A DNA stretch of 64,000 nucleotides. Origin: Sphingopyxis italica (GTDB taxonomy: Bacteria > Pseudomonadota > Alphaproteobacteria > Sphingomonadales > Sphingomonadaceae). Position numbers and translations under genes: made by a program. The stretch is taken from NCBI RefSeq assembly GCF_011926545.1, contig NZ_JAATIT010000002.1, positions 558,001 through 622,000 on the forward strand, given 5' to 3'. Under the pieces are notes generated by a model that worked only from the letters and a program-made list of their open reading frames with translations, did not search any database and was not told where the DNA came from. Positions 37,319 through 47,834 of the stretch are shown here, piece by piece (position 1 is the stretch's first letter; every line of letters begins with the position of its first letter).

Positions 37319-37375
37319 CGTCCGTTTACCGAACTTCATTTGACTTTCTCGCGCCGTCAATGCGATGAACGGACG
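37319..37375 (+). promoter_or_regulatory. Possible operator/promoter before the rodZ-like gene
   Basis: Arms CGTCCGTT (37319-37326) and AACGGACG (37368-37375) are a perfect 8-bp inverted repeat that flanks a TTGACT (37340-37345) resembling a -35 box. The -10 is not convincing. Weak evidence. Confidence 0.25.
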
Positions 37376-37417
37376 ACACGGTCGAACCTGGGTCAAACGA
37401 CCGGCACGGAGACAGCA

Positions 37418-38260
37418 ATGACGGATGAGGACGTCGCCCCCGATCAGGGCGAGTTGGCGATCACGCGCACCGGCGATCGGCTTCGGCTGGCGCGGGAGGC
37501 GGCGGGACTGTCGCTCGCCGACGTGGCGACGCGGACGCGCATCACCCAGCGCCACCTCGCCGCGATCGAAAAGTCCGATTTTTCGGAACTCCCGGGCCGG
37601 ACCTATGTCACCGGTTTCGCGCGCGCCTATGCCCGCGCTGTCGATCTGCCCGAGGCCGAAATCGGCGCCGCGGTGCGTCAGGAACTCGAAGACGACGAAT
37701 ATGGCTCGCGCCCGCTTTACGAAGCCTATGAGCCGACGGATCCCGCGCGGCTGCCCACCGCGCGGCTGACCTGGACGCTGGTCATCGTCACGCTGCTGCT
37801 CGCATCGGCCTATGGCGTCTGGCGCTTCCTTTCGGTCGAACCCGACGAAGCCCTGATCGCGGCGCAGAACCGCGCCGCGGACGAATCCGAAGCGCCGCAG
37901 AGCGACGCCGCCCCGGCCACCGCAACCAAGGCCAGCGCCGTCGCGGCCAATGCGCCGGTCGTGCTGACCGGCCTGTCGGAAGTCTGGATCGGCTTCGACG
38001 ATGCGACGGGCAAGACCGAGAATTGGCGCACGCTCGAAGCCGGCGAGGTCTATCAGGTACCGCCCGCCTATATCGAACAATTCACGCTGCGCACCAGCAT
38101 CCCGCAAGCACTGAAGGTCACCGTCGGCGGCCGCGACGTCGGGTCGATCGGACCGGCCAGCACGCTCGTGAAGGGCGTTTCGCTGAAACCCGTCGACCTT
38201 GTCGCGCACACCCAAGGCGGCGCCGCCGCCACCCCTGCGGGCCCGCGCCCCAAGGGCTGA
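37418..38260 (+). CDS. rodZ: RodZ-like helix-turn-helix membrane protein
   Basis: 280 residues. An Xre-type HTH at about 15-80 (GDRLRLAREAAGLSLADVATRTRI, then ITQRHLAAIE), one membrane segment at about 115-135 (LTWTLVIVTLLLASAYGVW), a Pro/Ala-rich linker, and a C-terminal periplasmic beta domain (DUF4115-type) with VWIGFDD and VGSIGPASTLVKGVSL. RodZ links MreB to the cell wall. The ATG at 37418 has GGAG upstream; an earlier in-frame start at 37340 is unlikely. Other HTH_25 membrane proteins cannot be ruled out. Confidence 0.85.
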   Translation: MTDEDVAPDQGELAITRTGDRLRLAREAAGLSLADVATRTRITQRHLAAIEKSDFSELPGRTYVTGFARAYARAVDLPEAEIGAAVRQELEDDEYGSRPLYEAYEPTDPARLPTARLTWTLVIVTLLLASAYGVWRFLSVEPDEALIAAQNRAADESEAPQSDAAPATATKASAVAANAPVVLTGLSEVWIGFDDATGKTENWRTLEAGEVYQVPPAYIEQFTLRTSIPQALKVTVGGRDVGSIGPASTLVKGVSLKPVDLVAHTQGGAAATPAGPRPKG

Positions 38261-38407
38261 CCCGGCGCGGTCAAAGGGCAACACAGGGTCTGAAATGCCG
38301 GTCATTCGAGCCGGCTCGAACGCCGGCGCGCCGAAATGGGTTTGCGCTGGCGCCGATTGCCGCGTTATGGACGGCCTATTGGTTAATCAGTGGGAACCCA
38401 ACGGCAG

Positions 38408-39346
38408 ATGATGATGCGTCAGATCACTTTTCTCGGAGCGGCGACGATCGCGCTCGCCGCGGCGATGCCTGCGGCGGCGCAGGACAATGGAATCGGTAAG
38501 CGCGTCGAGCGGCTCGAAAAGGAAATGCGGGCGGTCCAGCGCTCGGTCTTCCCGGGCGGCAATCCGACCTTCTTCGAAGGCGAGATCGCGCCCGACAATA
38601 CGCCCGGCGAACGCTCGCGCGCCAATGCCCCGGTGATCGACCTGACCGCCCGCGTCGACGCGCTCGAATCGCAGCTGCAGACGCTGACGGGCCAGACCGA
38701 ACAGAATGCGTATCACCTGCGCGAGCTCGAAAAGGCGTTTACCGCTTACAAGGCCGAAATGGACAAACGTTTCGCCGATCCGGCGGCGATCGATCCGGCG
38801 GCCACCGGCCCGACTGCAACCCCCGCGAGCCTCGCCCCCATTGTGAAGGCGCCCGCGACCGCCGCGGCCACGCCGACGAAAAAGCCGGCGGCGAAACCGG
38901 GCGCGCCCGATGCTGCGCGGCTCGCGCTCGTCAAAAAGGTCGAAGTGCCGTCAACCGGTAACGAAACGCAGGACGCCTATGACTATGGCTTCCGCTTGTG
39001 GGATGCCAAGCTGTATCCCGAGGCGCAGGCGCAGTTGAAGACCGTCGTCGCCAAATCGCCGAAAACCAGTCTGGCAAGCTTTGCGCAGAATCTGCTCGGC
39101 CGCGCCTACCTCGATGAAGGCAAGCCCAGCCTCGCCGCGGTCGCCTTTTACAATAATTACAAGGATCGCCCGAGCGGCCCGCGCGCGCCGCACAGCCTGA
39201 TGTATATGGGCGTCGCGCTCGACAAGCTCGGGCGCAAGGCCGACGCCTGCAAGGCGTTCCGCGAACTCGACGAAGTCTATGGCGACAAGGCGCCGCAGGA
39301 TGTCCGCACCGATGCTGCCGCCGCAAAAGCAAAAGCAGGCTGCTGA
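38408..39346 (+). CDS. cpoB: Tol-Pal system protein CpoB (YbgF)
   Basis: About 312 residues. Signal peptide MMMRQITFLGAATIALAAAMPAAA. A short coiled-coil (about 25-110) with KRVERLEKEM and LTARVDALESQLQTL matches the N-terminal trimerisation part of CpoB; a linker rich in Ala/Pro/Thr follows; the C-terminal TPR part starts at about 185 (QDAYDYGFRLWDAKLYPEAQAQL, FAQNLLGRAY, ALDKLGRKADACKAF). CpoB tunes PBP1b and Tol function in the periplasm. Three consecutive ATGs at 38408 are possible starts. The end overlaps tilS. In other bacteria ybgF sits after tol-pal; those genes are not here. Confidence 0.87.
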   Translation: MMMRQITFLGAATIALAAAMPAAAQDNGIGKRVERLEKEMRAVQRSVFPGGNPTFFEGEIAPDNTPGERSRANAPVIDLTARVDALESQLQTLTGQTEQNAYHLRELEKAFTAYKAEMDKRFADPAAIDPAATGPTATPASLAPIVKAPATAAATPTKKPAAKPGAPDAARLALVKKVEVPSTGNETQDAYDYGFRLWDAKLYPEAQAQLKTVVAKSPKTSLASFAQNLLGRAYLDEGKPSLAAVAFYNNYKDRPSGPRAPHSLMYMGVALDKLGRKADACKAFRELDEVYGDKAPQDVRTDAAAAKAKAGC

Positions 39347-40304
39347 TCGCGACCTCGCCGGCCGGCTGGCCGGCGGCATCGCGGCGCTTTTGGGCCCCGA
39401 CTGGCACCGACTCCACTACGGCGTCGCGGTGTCGGGCGGCCCCGACAGCATGGCATTGCTGTGGCTGATGACCAGCCTGCTGCCCGGGCAGGTCTGGGCG
39501 GCGACGGTCGATCACGGCCTGCGCAAGGGATCGGACGACGAAGCGCGGATGGTCGGGGGCTTTTGCGCGCGCGAGCATATCGCGCATTCGACGCTGCGCC
39601 CTCCCACTCCGATCACGGGATCGCAGCAGGCGGCGGCGCGGACCGAACGCTATCGCCTGCTCGAACAGTGGCGCGAGGCGAACGCGCTCGACCATATCGT
39701 CACCGCGCATCACGCCGACGATCAGCTCGAAACGATCGTGATGCGGCTCAACCGGTCGAGCGGCGTCGGCGGCCTTGCCGCGATCCGCGCCAAAAATGGC
39801 CGGATTCTGCGCCCGTTGCTCGACTGGCGACGGAGCGATCTCGTCGAGGTCGCGCTCGACAACGATCTGCCCTTCGTCGATGACCCGTCCAACAGCGACG
39901 ATCGCTTCGATCGCGCGCGGCTGCGCCATGCGCTGCGATCGCAGACCGCGCTCGATCCGGTCGCGGCGGCGCGGTCGGCGGCGTGGCTCGCCGAGGCCGA
40001 CGAGGCGCTCGACTGGGCGGTCGAGCGGCTGATCGCGTCCTGGCCCGACGCCTCCGATATCGCGGTGATCCGCGACGAGGGCTATCCGCCCGAAATCTTC
40101 CGCCGCATCGTCGCGCAGCGCCTGCGCGCCAACGCGCCGCAGCTGGCCTTGCGCGGCGCCTCGCTCGATGGCGTGATCACCGCGATGCACCAGGGCCGCC
40201 GCGCGATGGTCGGCGCGCTGCTGATCGACGCCGTCCGCGGCCTCGAAGGGACGATCTGGCGCATTTCCGCGGCGCCGCGGCGGAAATCCCCTAAAAAGCC
40301 CTGA
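39312..40304 (+). CDS. tilS: tRNA(Ile)-lysidine synthase
   Basis: 330 residues from the ATG at 39312 (other ATGs at 39279 and 39300 are open). The PP-loop is SGGPDS (41-46). HHADDQLETIVMRLNRSSG and VDDPSNSDDRFDRARLR are family motifs for binding ATP and the tRNA. It converts C34 of the tRNA-Ile(CAU) to lysidine so that AUA is read. The C-terminal domain is short, as in alphaproteobacteria. The start overlaps cpoB by 35 bp; ftsH follows with its own promoter. The tilS-ftsH order is common in many bacteria. Confidence 0.94.
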   Translation: MLPPQKQKQAADRDLAGRLAGGIAALLGPDWHRLHYGVAVSGGPDSMALLWLMTSLLPGQVWAATVDHGLRKGSDDEARMVGGFCAREHIAHSTLRPPTPITGSQQAAARTERYRLLEQWREANALDHIVTAHHADDQLETIVMRLNRSSGVGGLAAIRAKNGRILRPLLDWRRSDLVEVALDNDLPFVDDPSNSDDRFDRARLRHALRSQTALDPVAAARSAAWLAEADEALDWAVERLIASWPDASDIAVIRDEGYPPEIFRRIVAQRLRANAPQLALRGASLDGVITAMHQGRRAMVGALLIDAVRGLEGTIWRISAAPRRKSPKKP

Positions 40305-40312
40305 TTGCCTCA

Positions 40313-40340
40313 TTGTCATTTAATCCGATTATCCTATCTT
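40313..40340 (+). promoter_or_regulatory. Likely sigma-70-type promoter of ftsH
   Basis: TTGTCA (40313-40318) and TATCTT (40335-40340) are separated by 16 bases, 45 bases upstream of the ftsH start. The region between tilS and ftsH is otherwise AT-richer than the surroundings. Confidence 0.5.
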
Positions 40341-40384
40341 GTGCGGATAGGAGCGCAGCACCGCGCCGTTGAGGACGAATCCGA

Positions 40385-42328
<1,944 letters not shown>

Positions 42329-42386
42329 GCTTCGCGACCTGGCCCCCTTCAGGGACTATTCATTGCCGGAGGGCGATTTGCGGCGC

Positions 42387-42773
42387 ATGATCAACGCGAA
42401 ACATGCGCGCCTTTTCTCCGGCCTGCTCGCGATTCCCGTCCTCTGCGCCATGGCGCCCGGCGACATGAGCGTCGCGGCGTTTTTGGCGCGCGCGGCCTCG
42501 ATCGAACGACTTGGTCCGCTTGCGCTCGCCACGCCGCAAGGCCATCAGCTCAAGGGCGAAGTCGTCGCGGCGGGTAAACGCTATAAGGCGCGGATCGACG
42601 CCGAACGCCGCGCCGGGCGCAGGACGACGAGTTGCCCGCCCGAATCGGGCAGCCTCACCCCCGATCAATGGTTGTCGCACCTGCGCAGCTATCCGGTTTC
42701 CGCGCAGCGGAAAGTCAGCATCTATTCGGCCTTCGACGCCCTGATGAAGAAACGCTATCCCTGCCCCACCTGA
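42387..42773 (+). CDS. Small exported protein of unknown function
   Basis: 128 residues from ATG 42387; a TTG three codons earlier (42378) has GGAGGG at 42368-42373 with a closer spacing and may be the true start. A signal peptide (MINAKHARLFSGLLAIPVLCAMAPG) is present. The mature part is basic (KRYKARIDAERRAGRRT) with two Cys, and ends KKRYPCPT. No family known to me. It lies 58 bp after ftsH and 35 bp before the next exported protein. Confidence 0.7.
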   Translation: MINAKHARLFSGLLAIPVLCAMAPGDMSVAAFLARAASIERLGPLALATPQGHQLKGEVVAAGKRYKARIDAERRAGRRTTSCPPESGSLTPDQWLSHLRSYPVSAQRKVSIYSAFDALMKKRYPCPT

Positions 42774-42808
42774 TGCGCCAAAAGCGCGAAGGACCAAAGG
42801 AGATGCCC

Positions 42809-43303
42809 ATGATTGGCAAGGTGGGGAATATCTTGGCCGCTGCGATGCTTCTGATCGTCAATGCCGGCTCGGCGGCGGCGCAGGGCACCGGCGCGCTGAC
42901 AAGCAAGATTGAACTGGAGAAATCGACGCCGGCGACAGCCAGCCAACCGGCGCAAAAGACCTATGTCGATCCCGATGTCGTTGTTCCCGGCGACAGGGTT
43001 CGGGTCACCCTCACCTTCACCAACGATGGCGCCGCGCCCGCCTCGGGAGTCAATCTCGTCAATCCCATTCCCGAAGGCCTGGTTTACGACGATACGGCCG
43101 ATACAGCAGGCTTCGGCGTCTCGATCGACGGTGGCAAGAATTTCGGTCCGCTCGCCGCACTCATTCCCCTCATCGTACCGGTCGAAGGGGGGGCCAGCCG
43201 CCCCGCCACCACCGCCGAGGTGACGCACGTCCGCTGGCTGTGGCCCGACGCGATCGCTCCCGGCGCGAGCCGATCGGTCGCTTTTTTCGGGCGCGTGCGG
43301 TAA
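42809..43303 (+). CDS. Secreted protein with DUF11-like conserved repeat domain
   Basis: 164 residues from the ATG at 42809, six bases after AAGGAG; an ATG at 42803 directly follows the same site with no spacing and is less likely. A signal peptide (ILAAAMLLIVNAGSAAAQG) is cut near residue 24. One DUF11-type beta-sandwich (about 45-160) with PGDRVRVTLTFTNDGAAPASGVNLVNPIP. These domains occur in surface proteins of unknown role. Follows a short exported protein. Confidence 0.8.
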   Translation: MIGKVGNILAAAMLLIVNAGSAAAQGTGALTSKIELEKSTPATASQPAQKTYVDPDVVVPGDRVRVTLTFTNDGAAPASGVNLVNPIPEGLVYDDTADTAGFGVSIDGGKNFGPLAALIPLIVPVEGGASRPATTAEVTHVRWLWPDAIAPGASRSVAFFGRVR

Positions 43304-43312
43304 CCCCCGCGA

Positions 43313-43918
43313 ATGACGATTTATTGCGACGAATCGGGCGGGCTCAACGCGGGCGCGATGACTTTCTCGGCGGTGATGCTGGCGCCCCAGGCCGCAACCG
43401 AAATCCATGAACGGTTCCGCGGCGTCACGGGACTTCGCGGCGAACTCAAGGGCAGCCGCATCAGCATCGTCGAGCGCGCCTATCTGCTCGAACTATTCGA
43501 TCGCGCCGGGGGCCGGGCATGGGTCGCGGTCGCCAGCCGTGACAAGCTCGCCCAAAATCCGGGCGGCACGCTGCCGAGCGATCTCGCGCTTTATGCCGGA
43601 CTGCTCAATCTTGCGATCGGGCGGTGGCTGCCCGAAACGGGCGGCGTGTGCACCGACGTCGTGATCGACGACGGGCGCTACGATCCCAAGATACTCGCGC
43701 ACGTCCGCGAAGAGATACAGGAGGGGCTCGGCCAATGGGGCCGCGCTTCGCTCGCCGACAGCCGCCGCAGCGACGGCGTTCAGATCGCCGATGTGATAGC
43801 GAACAGCCTGTTCAACATCACGGTCGGTTCGCAGCGCGCGCATCGCATCCAGCGAATCCTAGACCCGATGCTCGCCTCCAAGGCAGTCCGCATCGCCGAA
43901 CTCACCAAGCTTCCATAA
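43313..43918 (+). CDS. DUF3800 domain protein
   Basis: 201 residues. Starts TIYCDESGG, with the Asp-Glu-Ser motif of DUF3800 proteins, and the C-terminal DSRRSDGVQIADVIANSLF, whose Asp/Gln-Ile-Ala-Asp stretch is the second family motif. These are thought to have an RNase H-like fold, often near defence or mobile genes; here there is no such neighbour. Ends just before a bidirectional terminator. Confidence 0.8.
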   Translation: MTIYCDESGGLNAGAMTFSAVMLAPQAATEIHERFRGVTGLRGELKGSRISIVERAYLLELFDRAGGRAWVAVASRDKLAQNPGGTLPSDLALYAGLLNLAIGRWLPETGGVCTDVVIDDGRYDPKILAHVREEIQEGLGQWGRASLADSRRSDGVQIADVIANSLFNITVGSQRAHRIQRILDPMLASKAVRIAELTKLP

Positions 43919-43919
43919 C

Positions 43920-43949
43920 AAAAGGGCCGCAGTTTCCTGCGGCCCTTTT
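43920..43949. terminator. Bidirectional terminator between the DUF3800 gene and rpoZ
   Basis: AAAAGGGCCGCAG (43920-43932) and CTGCGGCCCTTTT (43937-43949) form a perfect 13-bp stem with a 4-base loop TTTC and T/A runs at both ends. It lies between two convergent genes and suits both. Confidence 0.9.
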
Positions 43950-43972
43950 GGCGATTCTGATGCAAGCGGCGC

Positions 43973-44317
43973 TTATTCGAAGTCGTTGCCGCCGCCCGCG
44001 GGGCTGCGCGGCGGCGCAGCGGCGGTCAGACGCAGGGCCTCCGCCGAACGGCTGATCGAGCTGATTTCGTCGGGCGTATCGTCATCGTCGATGACAACCT
44101 TCTGCATCGAACCGACGAGCGTTTCCTGCAGATCCTTGGGACGAATCGTCTGTTCGGCGATCTCGCGCAGCGCGACGACGGGATTCTTGTCGCGGTCGCG
44201 GTCAACGGTCAGTTCCGAGCCGCCAGAGATTTCGCGCGCGCGGTGGGCGGAGAGCAGAACCAGGTCGAAACGGTTGGAAATCTTGTCGACGCAATCCTCG
44301 ACGGTAACGCGGGCCAT
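43973..44317 (-). CDS. rpoZ: DNA-directed RNA polymerase omega subunit
   Basis: 114 residues. [30 protein letters not shown] and the later [15 protein letters not shown] are the omega signature. The tail ([12 protein letters not shown] and a Pro-Gly-rich end) is longer than in E. coli, as in sphingomonads. Omega helps assemble RNA polymerase and forms part of the ppGpp site. Alone on the minus strand; spoT/rel is not next to it here. Confidence 0.95.
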   Translation of the reverse strand: MARVTVEDCVDKISNRFDLVLLSAHRAREISGGSELTVDRDRDKNPVVALREIAEQTIRPKDLQETLVGSMQKVVIDDDDTPDEISSISRSAEALRLTAAAPPRSPAGGGNDFE

Positions 44318-44393
44318 GTTGTTTCCTTAATATCGGAGAGGCCAGCCTTTGGGGCTGGCGGCAAGCGCTGCGCGCTAGCAGCGCGGCCCGCCG

Positions 44394-45641
44394 ATGTCAA
44401 CCAAAGCGGTGCTCTTGCGGCCTTTGCCGCCGCCAGCCTATGAGCGGGTGATGACTGACGCCTGCCCCCCTGCCGACCTGCACAAGAGTTTGTCGGCGGA
44501 TGTAGCAGGCCACCGCCTCGAACTGCTCTTCGACGGCGGCGAGAGGTTGGCGCGCCTCCTCGACCTCATCAAAGGCGCGGCGCACAGCATCGACTTGATC
44601 ATGTATATTTTCGAGAGCGATACCGCGGGCCGGCGCATCCTCGACGCGTTGGTGACCGCCGCCAAACGCGGCGTCCGCGTGCGCGCGGTGATCGACAGCT
44701 TCGGATCGGGCGACACCCCCGACAGCCTGTTCAACCCGCTGCGCGAAGCGGGGGGGAGCGTCACCTTCTTCTCGCGCCGCTGGCGGTCGACCTATCTGAT
44801 CCGCAACCATCAGAAACTGATCCTGATCGACGATTATATCGCGGTCACCGGCGGGTTCAACATCGCCGACGATTATCTGAGCCCGCCGCGCGGCGATTGC
44901 TGGTTCGACATCGGAATGGTCGTGACCGGCCCGACGGTCGTCCGCGCCGCGCAGTGGTTCGCCGAAATCCACGATTATACGGTCAACGAAGACGGCAAGG
45001 TGTTGACCCTGCGGCGGCTGATCCGCGAATGGCCGGTCGATGGCGAGGCCGTATCCTGGCTCGTCGGCGGGCCGACGCAGCGCCTCTCCCCTTGGGCGCG
45101 CGCGGTGCGCGCCGATCTGGATGACGCACGCCAGCTCGACATGGCGATGGCCTATTTCTCGCCGGGTCAGGGTATGCTGCGCCGGCTCGGCCGCGTCGCG
45201 CGGCGCGGCCGCGCGCGTTTCGTGATGGCCGGCAAGTCCGACAACCCGGCAACGATCGGCGCGTCGCGGCTGCTCTATGGCTATCTGCTGCGCAAGAGTG
45301 CCGAAGTCTGGGAATATCGGCCGTGCCGGCTGCACATGAAGCTGATCGTCATCGACGATGTCGTCTATATCGGATCGGCCAATTTCGACGTGCGCAGCTT
45401 GTTCGTGAACATCGAGGTGATGGTGCGGATCGCGGACGCGGGCTTTGCCGAAAAGATGCGTAACTTCCTCGCGTCGCTGCGGCCCGACTGCGAGATTATC
45501 ACGCCGCAATCGCACAAGGCGCGCGGCAATTGGCTAACGCGGCTGCGCTGGACGCTTGCTTGGTTCGTCGTCGGCGTGGTCGACTATACGGTGTCGCGGA
45601 AACTCAACTTCGGGCTCGGCGACCTCGACCCGGAAATTTAA
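44394..45641 (+). CDS. Phospholipase D-type cardiolipin synthase
   Basis: 415 residues, or about 396 from a second ATG at 44451 (MTDACPPAD). Two HKD motifs: RNHQKLILIDDYIAVTGGFN and LHMKLIVIDDVVYIGSANFD. The pair and the lack of N-terminal membrane helices fit ClsB-type synthases that condense phosphatidylglycerol or phosphatidylethanolamine. Its last four bases overlap the end of the convergent methyltransferase gene. Other phospholipases of this family cannot be excluded. Confidence 0.88.
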   Translation: MSTKAVLLRPLPPPAYERVMTDACPPADLHKSLSADVAGHRLELLFDGGERLARLLDLIKGAAHSIDLIMYIFESDTAGRRILDALVTAAKRGVRVRAVIDSFGSGDTPDSLFNPLREAGGSVTFFSRRWRSTYLIRNHQKLILIDDYIAVTGGFNIADDYLSPPRGDCWFDIGMVVTGPTVVRAAQWFAEIHDYTVNEDGKVLTLRRLIREWPVDGEAVSWLVGGPTQRLSPWARAVRADLDDARQLDMAMAYFSPGQGMLRRLGRVARRGRARFVMAGKSDNPATIGASRLLYGYLLRKSAEVWEYRPCRLHMKLIVIDDVVYIGSANFDVRSLFVNIEVMVRIADAGFAEKMRNFLASLRPDCEIITPQSHKARGNWLTRLRWTLAWFVVGVVDYTVSRKLNFGLGDLDPEI

Positions 45642-46276
45642 TCTTTCCAGCCCCAGAAAAGGAAGCAGGGCGGGACGTTTACCCATTCGAACGCATTATC
45701 GATGCGATTGAAATGCGCCGCAAGGAAGTCGCGCGCGCGGGCCCGGAATTGATAGACGAGGAAAGCGCCGCCCGGACGCAGCACGCGGTGCGTCGCCGCG
45801 GCGATCGCCGGACCGATACCGGCGGGCAGCGTCGAGAACGGTAAGCCCGACAGGACATAATCGGCCTTTTCGAAGCCGTGCGCGCGGATGATCTCCTCGA
45901 CATCGGCGGCCGAACCATGAACCGCGATGAAGCGGCTATCGCGGATATCCTTCCGAAGATATTCGATGAAATCCTCGTTGGTGTCGATCGCGATCAGCGT
46001 CGCGTCGCCAGCCATATGTTCGAGAACGGGGCGACAGAAAGTGCCGACCCCCGGACCATATTCGACGAACAGCTTCGTGTTTTTCCAGTCGACCGGACGC
46101 AGCATGTGGCGGATCAGCGTCGGCGACGACGGCACGATCGACCCCACCATGACCGGATGTTTGATAAAGCCGCGGACGAACATGCCCCACGGCCCGAAAA
46201 AGCGTTTGAGGCCCACCCGCAACCGGCGGACCAGCGGGGCTTTCGTTTCTTGGGCCTGCGCCCGCGGATTGGTCAT
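45638..46276 (-). CDS. SAM-dependent methyltransferase, phospholipid N-methyltransferase type
   Basis: 212 residues. N-terminal FGPWGMFVRGFIKHP and VGSIVPSSPTLIRHM are followed by motif I VEYGPGVGTFC, motif II IAIDTNEDFIEYL, and YVLSGLPFSTLP. The phrase 'SIVPSSPxL' and 'EYGPGTG' are typical of the PmtA/RrmA-like group that methylates phosphatidylethanolamine in alphaproteobacteria. Ends GWKD, convergent with and overlapping the cardiolipin synthase gene, so both may shape membrane lipids. Confidence 0.8.
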   Translation of the reverse strand: MTNPRAQAQETKAPLVRRLRVGLKRFFGPWGMFVRGFIKHPVMVGSIVPSSPTLIRHMLRPVDWKNTKLFVEYGPGVGTFCRPVLEHMAGDATLIAIDTNEDFIEYLRKDIRDSRFIAVHGSAADVEEIIRAHGFEKADYVLSGLPFSTLPAGIGPAIAAATHRVLRPGGAFLVYQFRARARDFLAAHFNRIDNAFEWVNVPPCFLFWGWKD

Positions 46277-46342
46277 GGTGGCTTTCGCGTTGTTGCGGTT
46301 GGCAATGGCGTGGCAAAATCGTGACGGTCGCGCAAGGAAAGA

Positions 46343-46365
46343 GTCTGTCTTGACTCTGGACAGAC
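46343..46365 (+). promoter_or_regulatory. Inverted repeat over a -35-like box upstream of the MFS gene
   Basis: GTCTGTC (46343-46349) and GACAGAC (46359-46365) are a perfect 7-bp inverted repeat with 9 bases between; the gap begins with TTGACT (46350-46355), a -35-like box. The start of the MFS gene is 57 bp downstream. It looks like an operator for a dimeric repressor; the regulator is not known. Confidence 0.45.
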
Positions 46366-46422
46366 GGGCGCCCGCGTGTAGGGAGAAGGCGCGTTACGAA
46401 CAGTGAAAAAGAGGGAGCGGAC

Positions 46423-47730
46423 ATGGCGACGGCATCGCATTCCATCCCTTCCGATCGCATGGCGGTGCTGTTCGCGGTGATGCTGGTCGCGGCGGCGGGC
46501 AATACCGCGATGCAGTCGATCCTTCCCGCCATCGGCGCCAAATTGCACATTCCCGACGTCTGGGTCAGTCTCGCTTTCAGCTGGTCGGCGCTGCTCTGGG
46601 TGCTCACCGCGCCGCATTGGGCGCGCCAGTCGGACAAGCGCGGGCGCAAGGCGCTGATGGCGCTCGGCGTCATCGGTTTCCTTTCGTCGATGGCGCTCTG
46701 CGGCTTCGTGCTGTGGGCAGGGCTCGAAGGCTGGCTGGCGGCGAGCATGACCTTCATCCTCTTCGCGCTGTTCCGCAGCCTGTATGGCGGGCTCGGCTCG
46801 GCCGCGCCGCCCGCGGTGCAGGCCTATGTCGCCGCGCGCACCGATCCCGAACAGCGGACGCAGGCGCTGTCGCTCGTATCATCCTCCTTCGGGCTCGGCA
46901 CCGTCATCGGTCCCGCGATCGCGCCCTTCTTCATCCTGCCCATCGTCGGCCTCGCCGGGCCGCTGCTCGTCTTTGCGCTGATCGGCATCGGCGTGCTCAT
47001 CGCACTGCGCTGGCGTCTGCCCAACGATGTCCCGCGCTTTGCGGCGCGCGGGGCGGTCGCCTCTTATCCCACGACCGCCGGATCGCCTCAGACCGCCGCC
47101 GAAGAGACCGAAGAACAGGCACCCGATCGGCCCGATATCGCGCCCGACGTCCTGCGCTGGGCTGACAAGCGCGTGCGGGTGTGGATGCTCGCCGGCTTCC
47201 TCGGCGGCCAAGCACAGGCGATGATGCTCGGGGTGATCGGCTTCCTGATCCTCGACCGTCTGCACCTCCGCCTACGCCCCGACGAGGGCGCCGCGATGAC
47301 GGGAATCGTGCTGATGGCGGGCGCGTTCGCGACGCTGCTGTCGCAATGGGGGCTGATCCCCTTGCTCAAAATGTCGCCGCGAACCGCGGTGCTCTGCGGC
47401 GCGACGCTCGGCGGGCTCGGGGCGGTGCTGACCGGATTGTCGCATGATTTTCACGGCATCATCATCGGCTTTGCCCTCGCCTCGCTCGGCTTCGGGCTGT
47501 TTCGCCCGGGCTTCACCGCGGGCGCGTCGCTATCGGTGCCGCGCCGCGATCAGGGCAGCGTCGCGGGCATGACCGCCTCGATCAACGGGTCGGCCTATAT
47601 CGTGTCGCCGGCCGTCGGCGTGCTGCTCTATAATTGGCATCCGATGGTCGCCTACGGCCTGATGGCGGGGTTTTGCGGCTGGCTGGTCCTATGGGGCTGG
47701 TCGGCGCTCAGACCCTCGGACTTGACCTGA
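46423..47730 (+). CDS. Major facilitator superfamily transporter
   Basis: 435 residues with about 12 membrane segments in two halves. The MFS loop 2-3 phrase is HWARQSDKRGRKALMALG and the second-half counterpart LLSQWGLIPLLKMSPRTAVL is looser. The central loop is long (about 205-245) and Pro/Glu-rich. Its members include drug and metabolite exporters (TetA/YitG-like), but no substrate can be read. ATG with AGGGAG upstream. Preceded by an operator-like site. Confidence 0.88.
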   Translation: MATASHSIPSDRMAVLFAVMLVAAAGNTAMQSILPAIGAKLHIPDVWVSLAFSWSALLWVLTAPHWARQSDKRGRKALMALGVIGFLSSMALCGFVLWAGLEGWLAASMTFILFALFRSLYGGLGSAAPPAVQAYVAARTDPEQRTQALSLVSSSFGLGTVIGPAIAPFFILPIVGLAGPLLVFALIGIGVLIALRWRLPNDVPRFAARGAVASYPTTAGSPQTAAEETEEQAPDRPDIAPDVLRWADKRVRVWMLAGFLGGQAQAMMLGVIGFLILDRLHLRLRPDEGAAMTGIVLMAGAFATLLSQWGLIPLLKMSPRTAVLCGATLGGLGAVLTGLSHDFHGIIIGFALASLGFGLFRPGFTAGASLSVPRRDQGSVAGMTASINGSAYIVSPAVGVLLYNWHPMVAYGLMAGFCGWLVLWGWSALRPSDLT

Positions 47731-47749
47731 TCCAGCCCTCCCACGCCGC

Positions 47750-47827
47750 CGTCATCCCGGCGAAGGCCGGGATCTCGCCGGCGCGTTTGGATGCGAGATC
47801 GAGATCCCGGCCTTCGCCGGGATGACG
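47750..47827. repeat. 28-bp perfect inverted repeat between convergent genes
   Basis: The arms at 47750-47777 and 47800-47827 are exact inverse copies, each starting from the GTCATCCCGGCGAAGGCCGG core common in alphaproteobacterial REP-like elements. It lies between the ends of the MFS gene (47730) and the AAA ATPase gene (47835) and would act as a bidirectional terminator. Confidence 0.85.
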
Positions 47828-47834
47828 CTTTCGT

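Noticed and set aside
40262..40288. GC-rich hairpin (ATTTCCGC/GCGGAAAT) as terminator of tilS
   Set aside because: It lies within the last codons of tilS and has no T-run; ftsH has its own promoter, but the hairpin could be only coding sequence.
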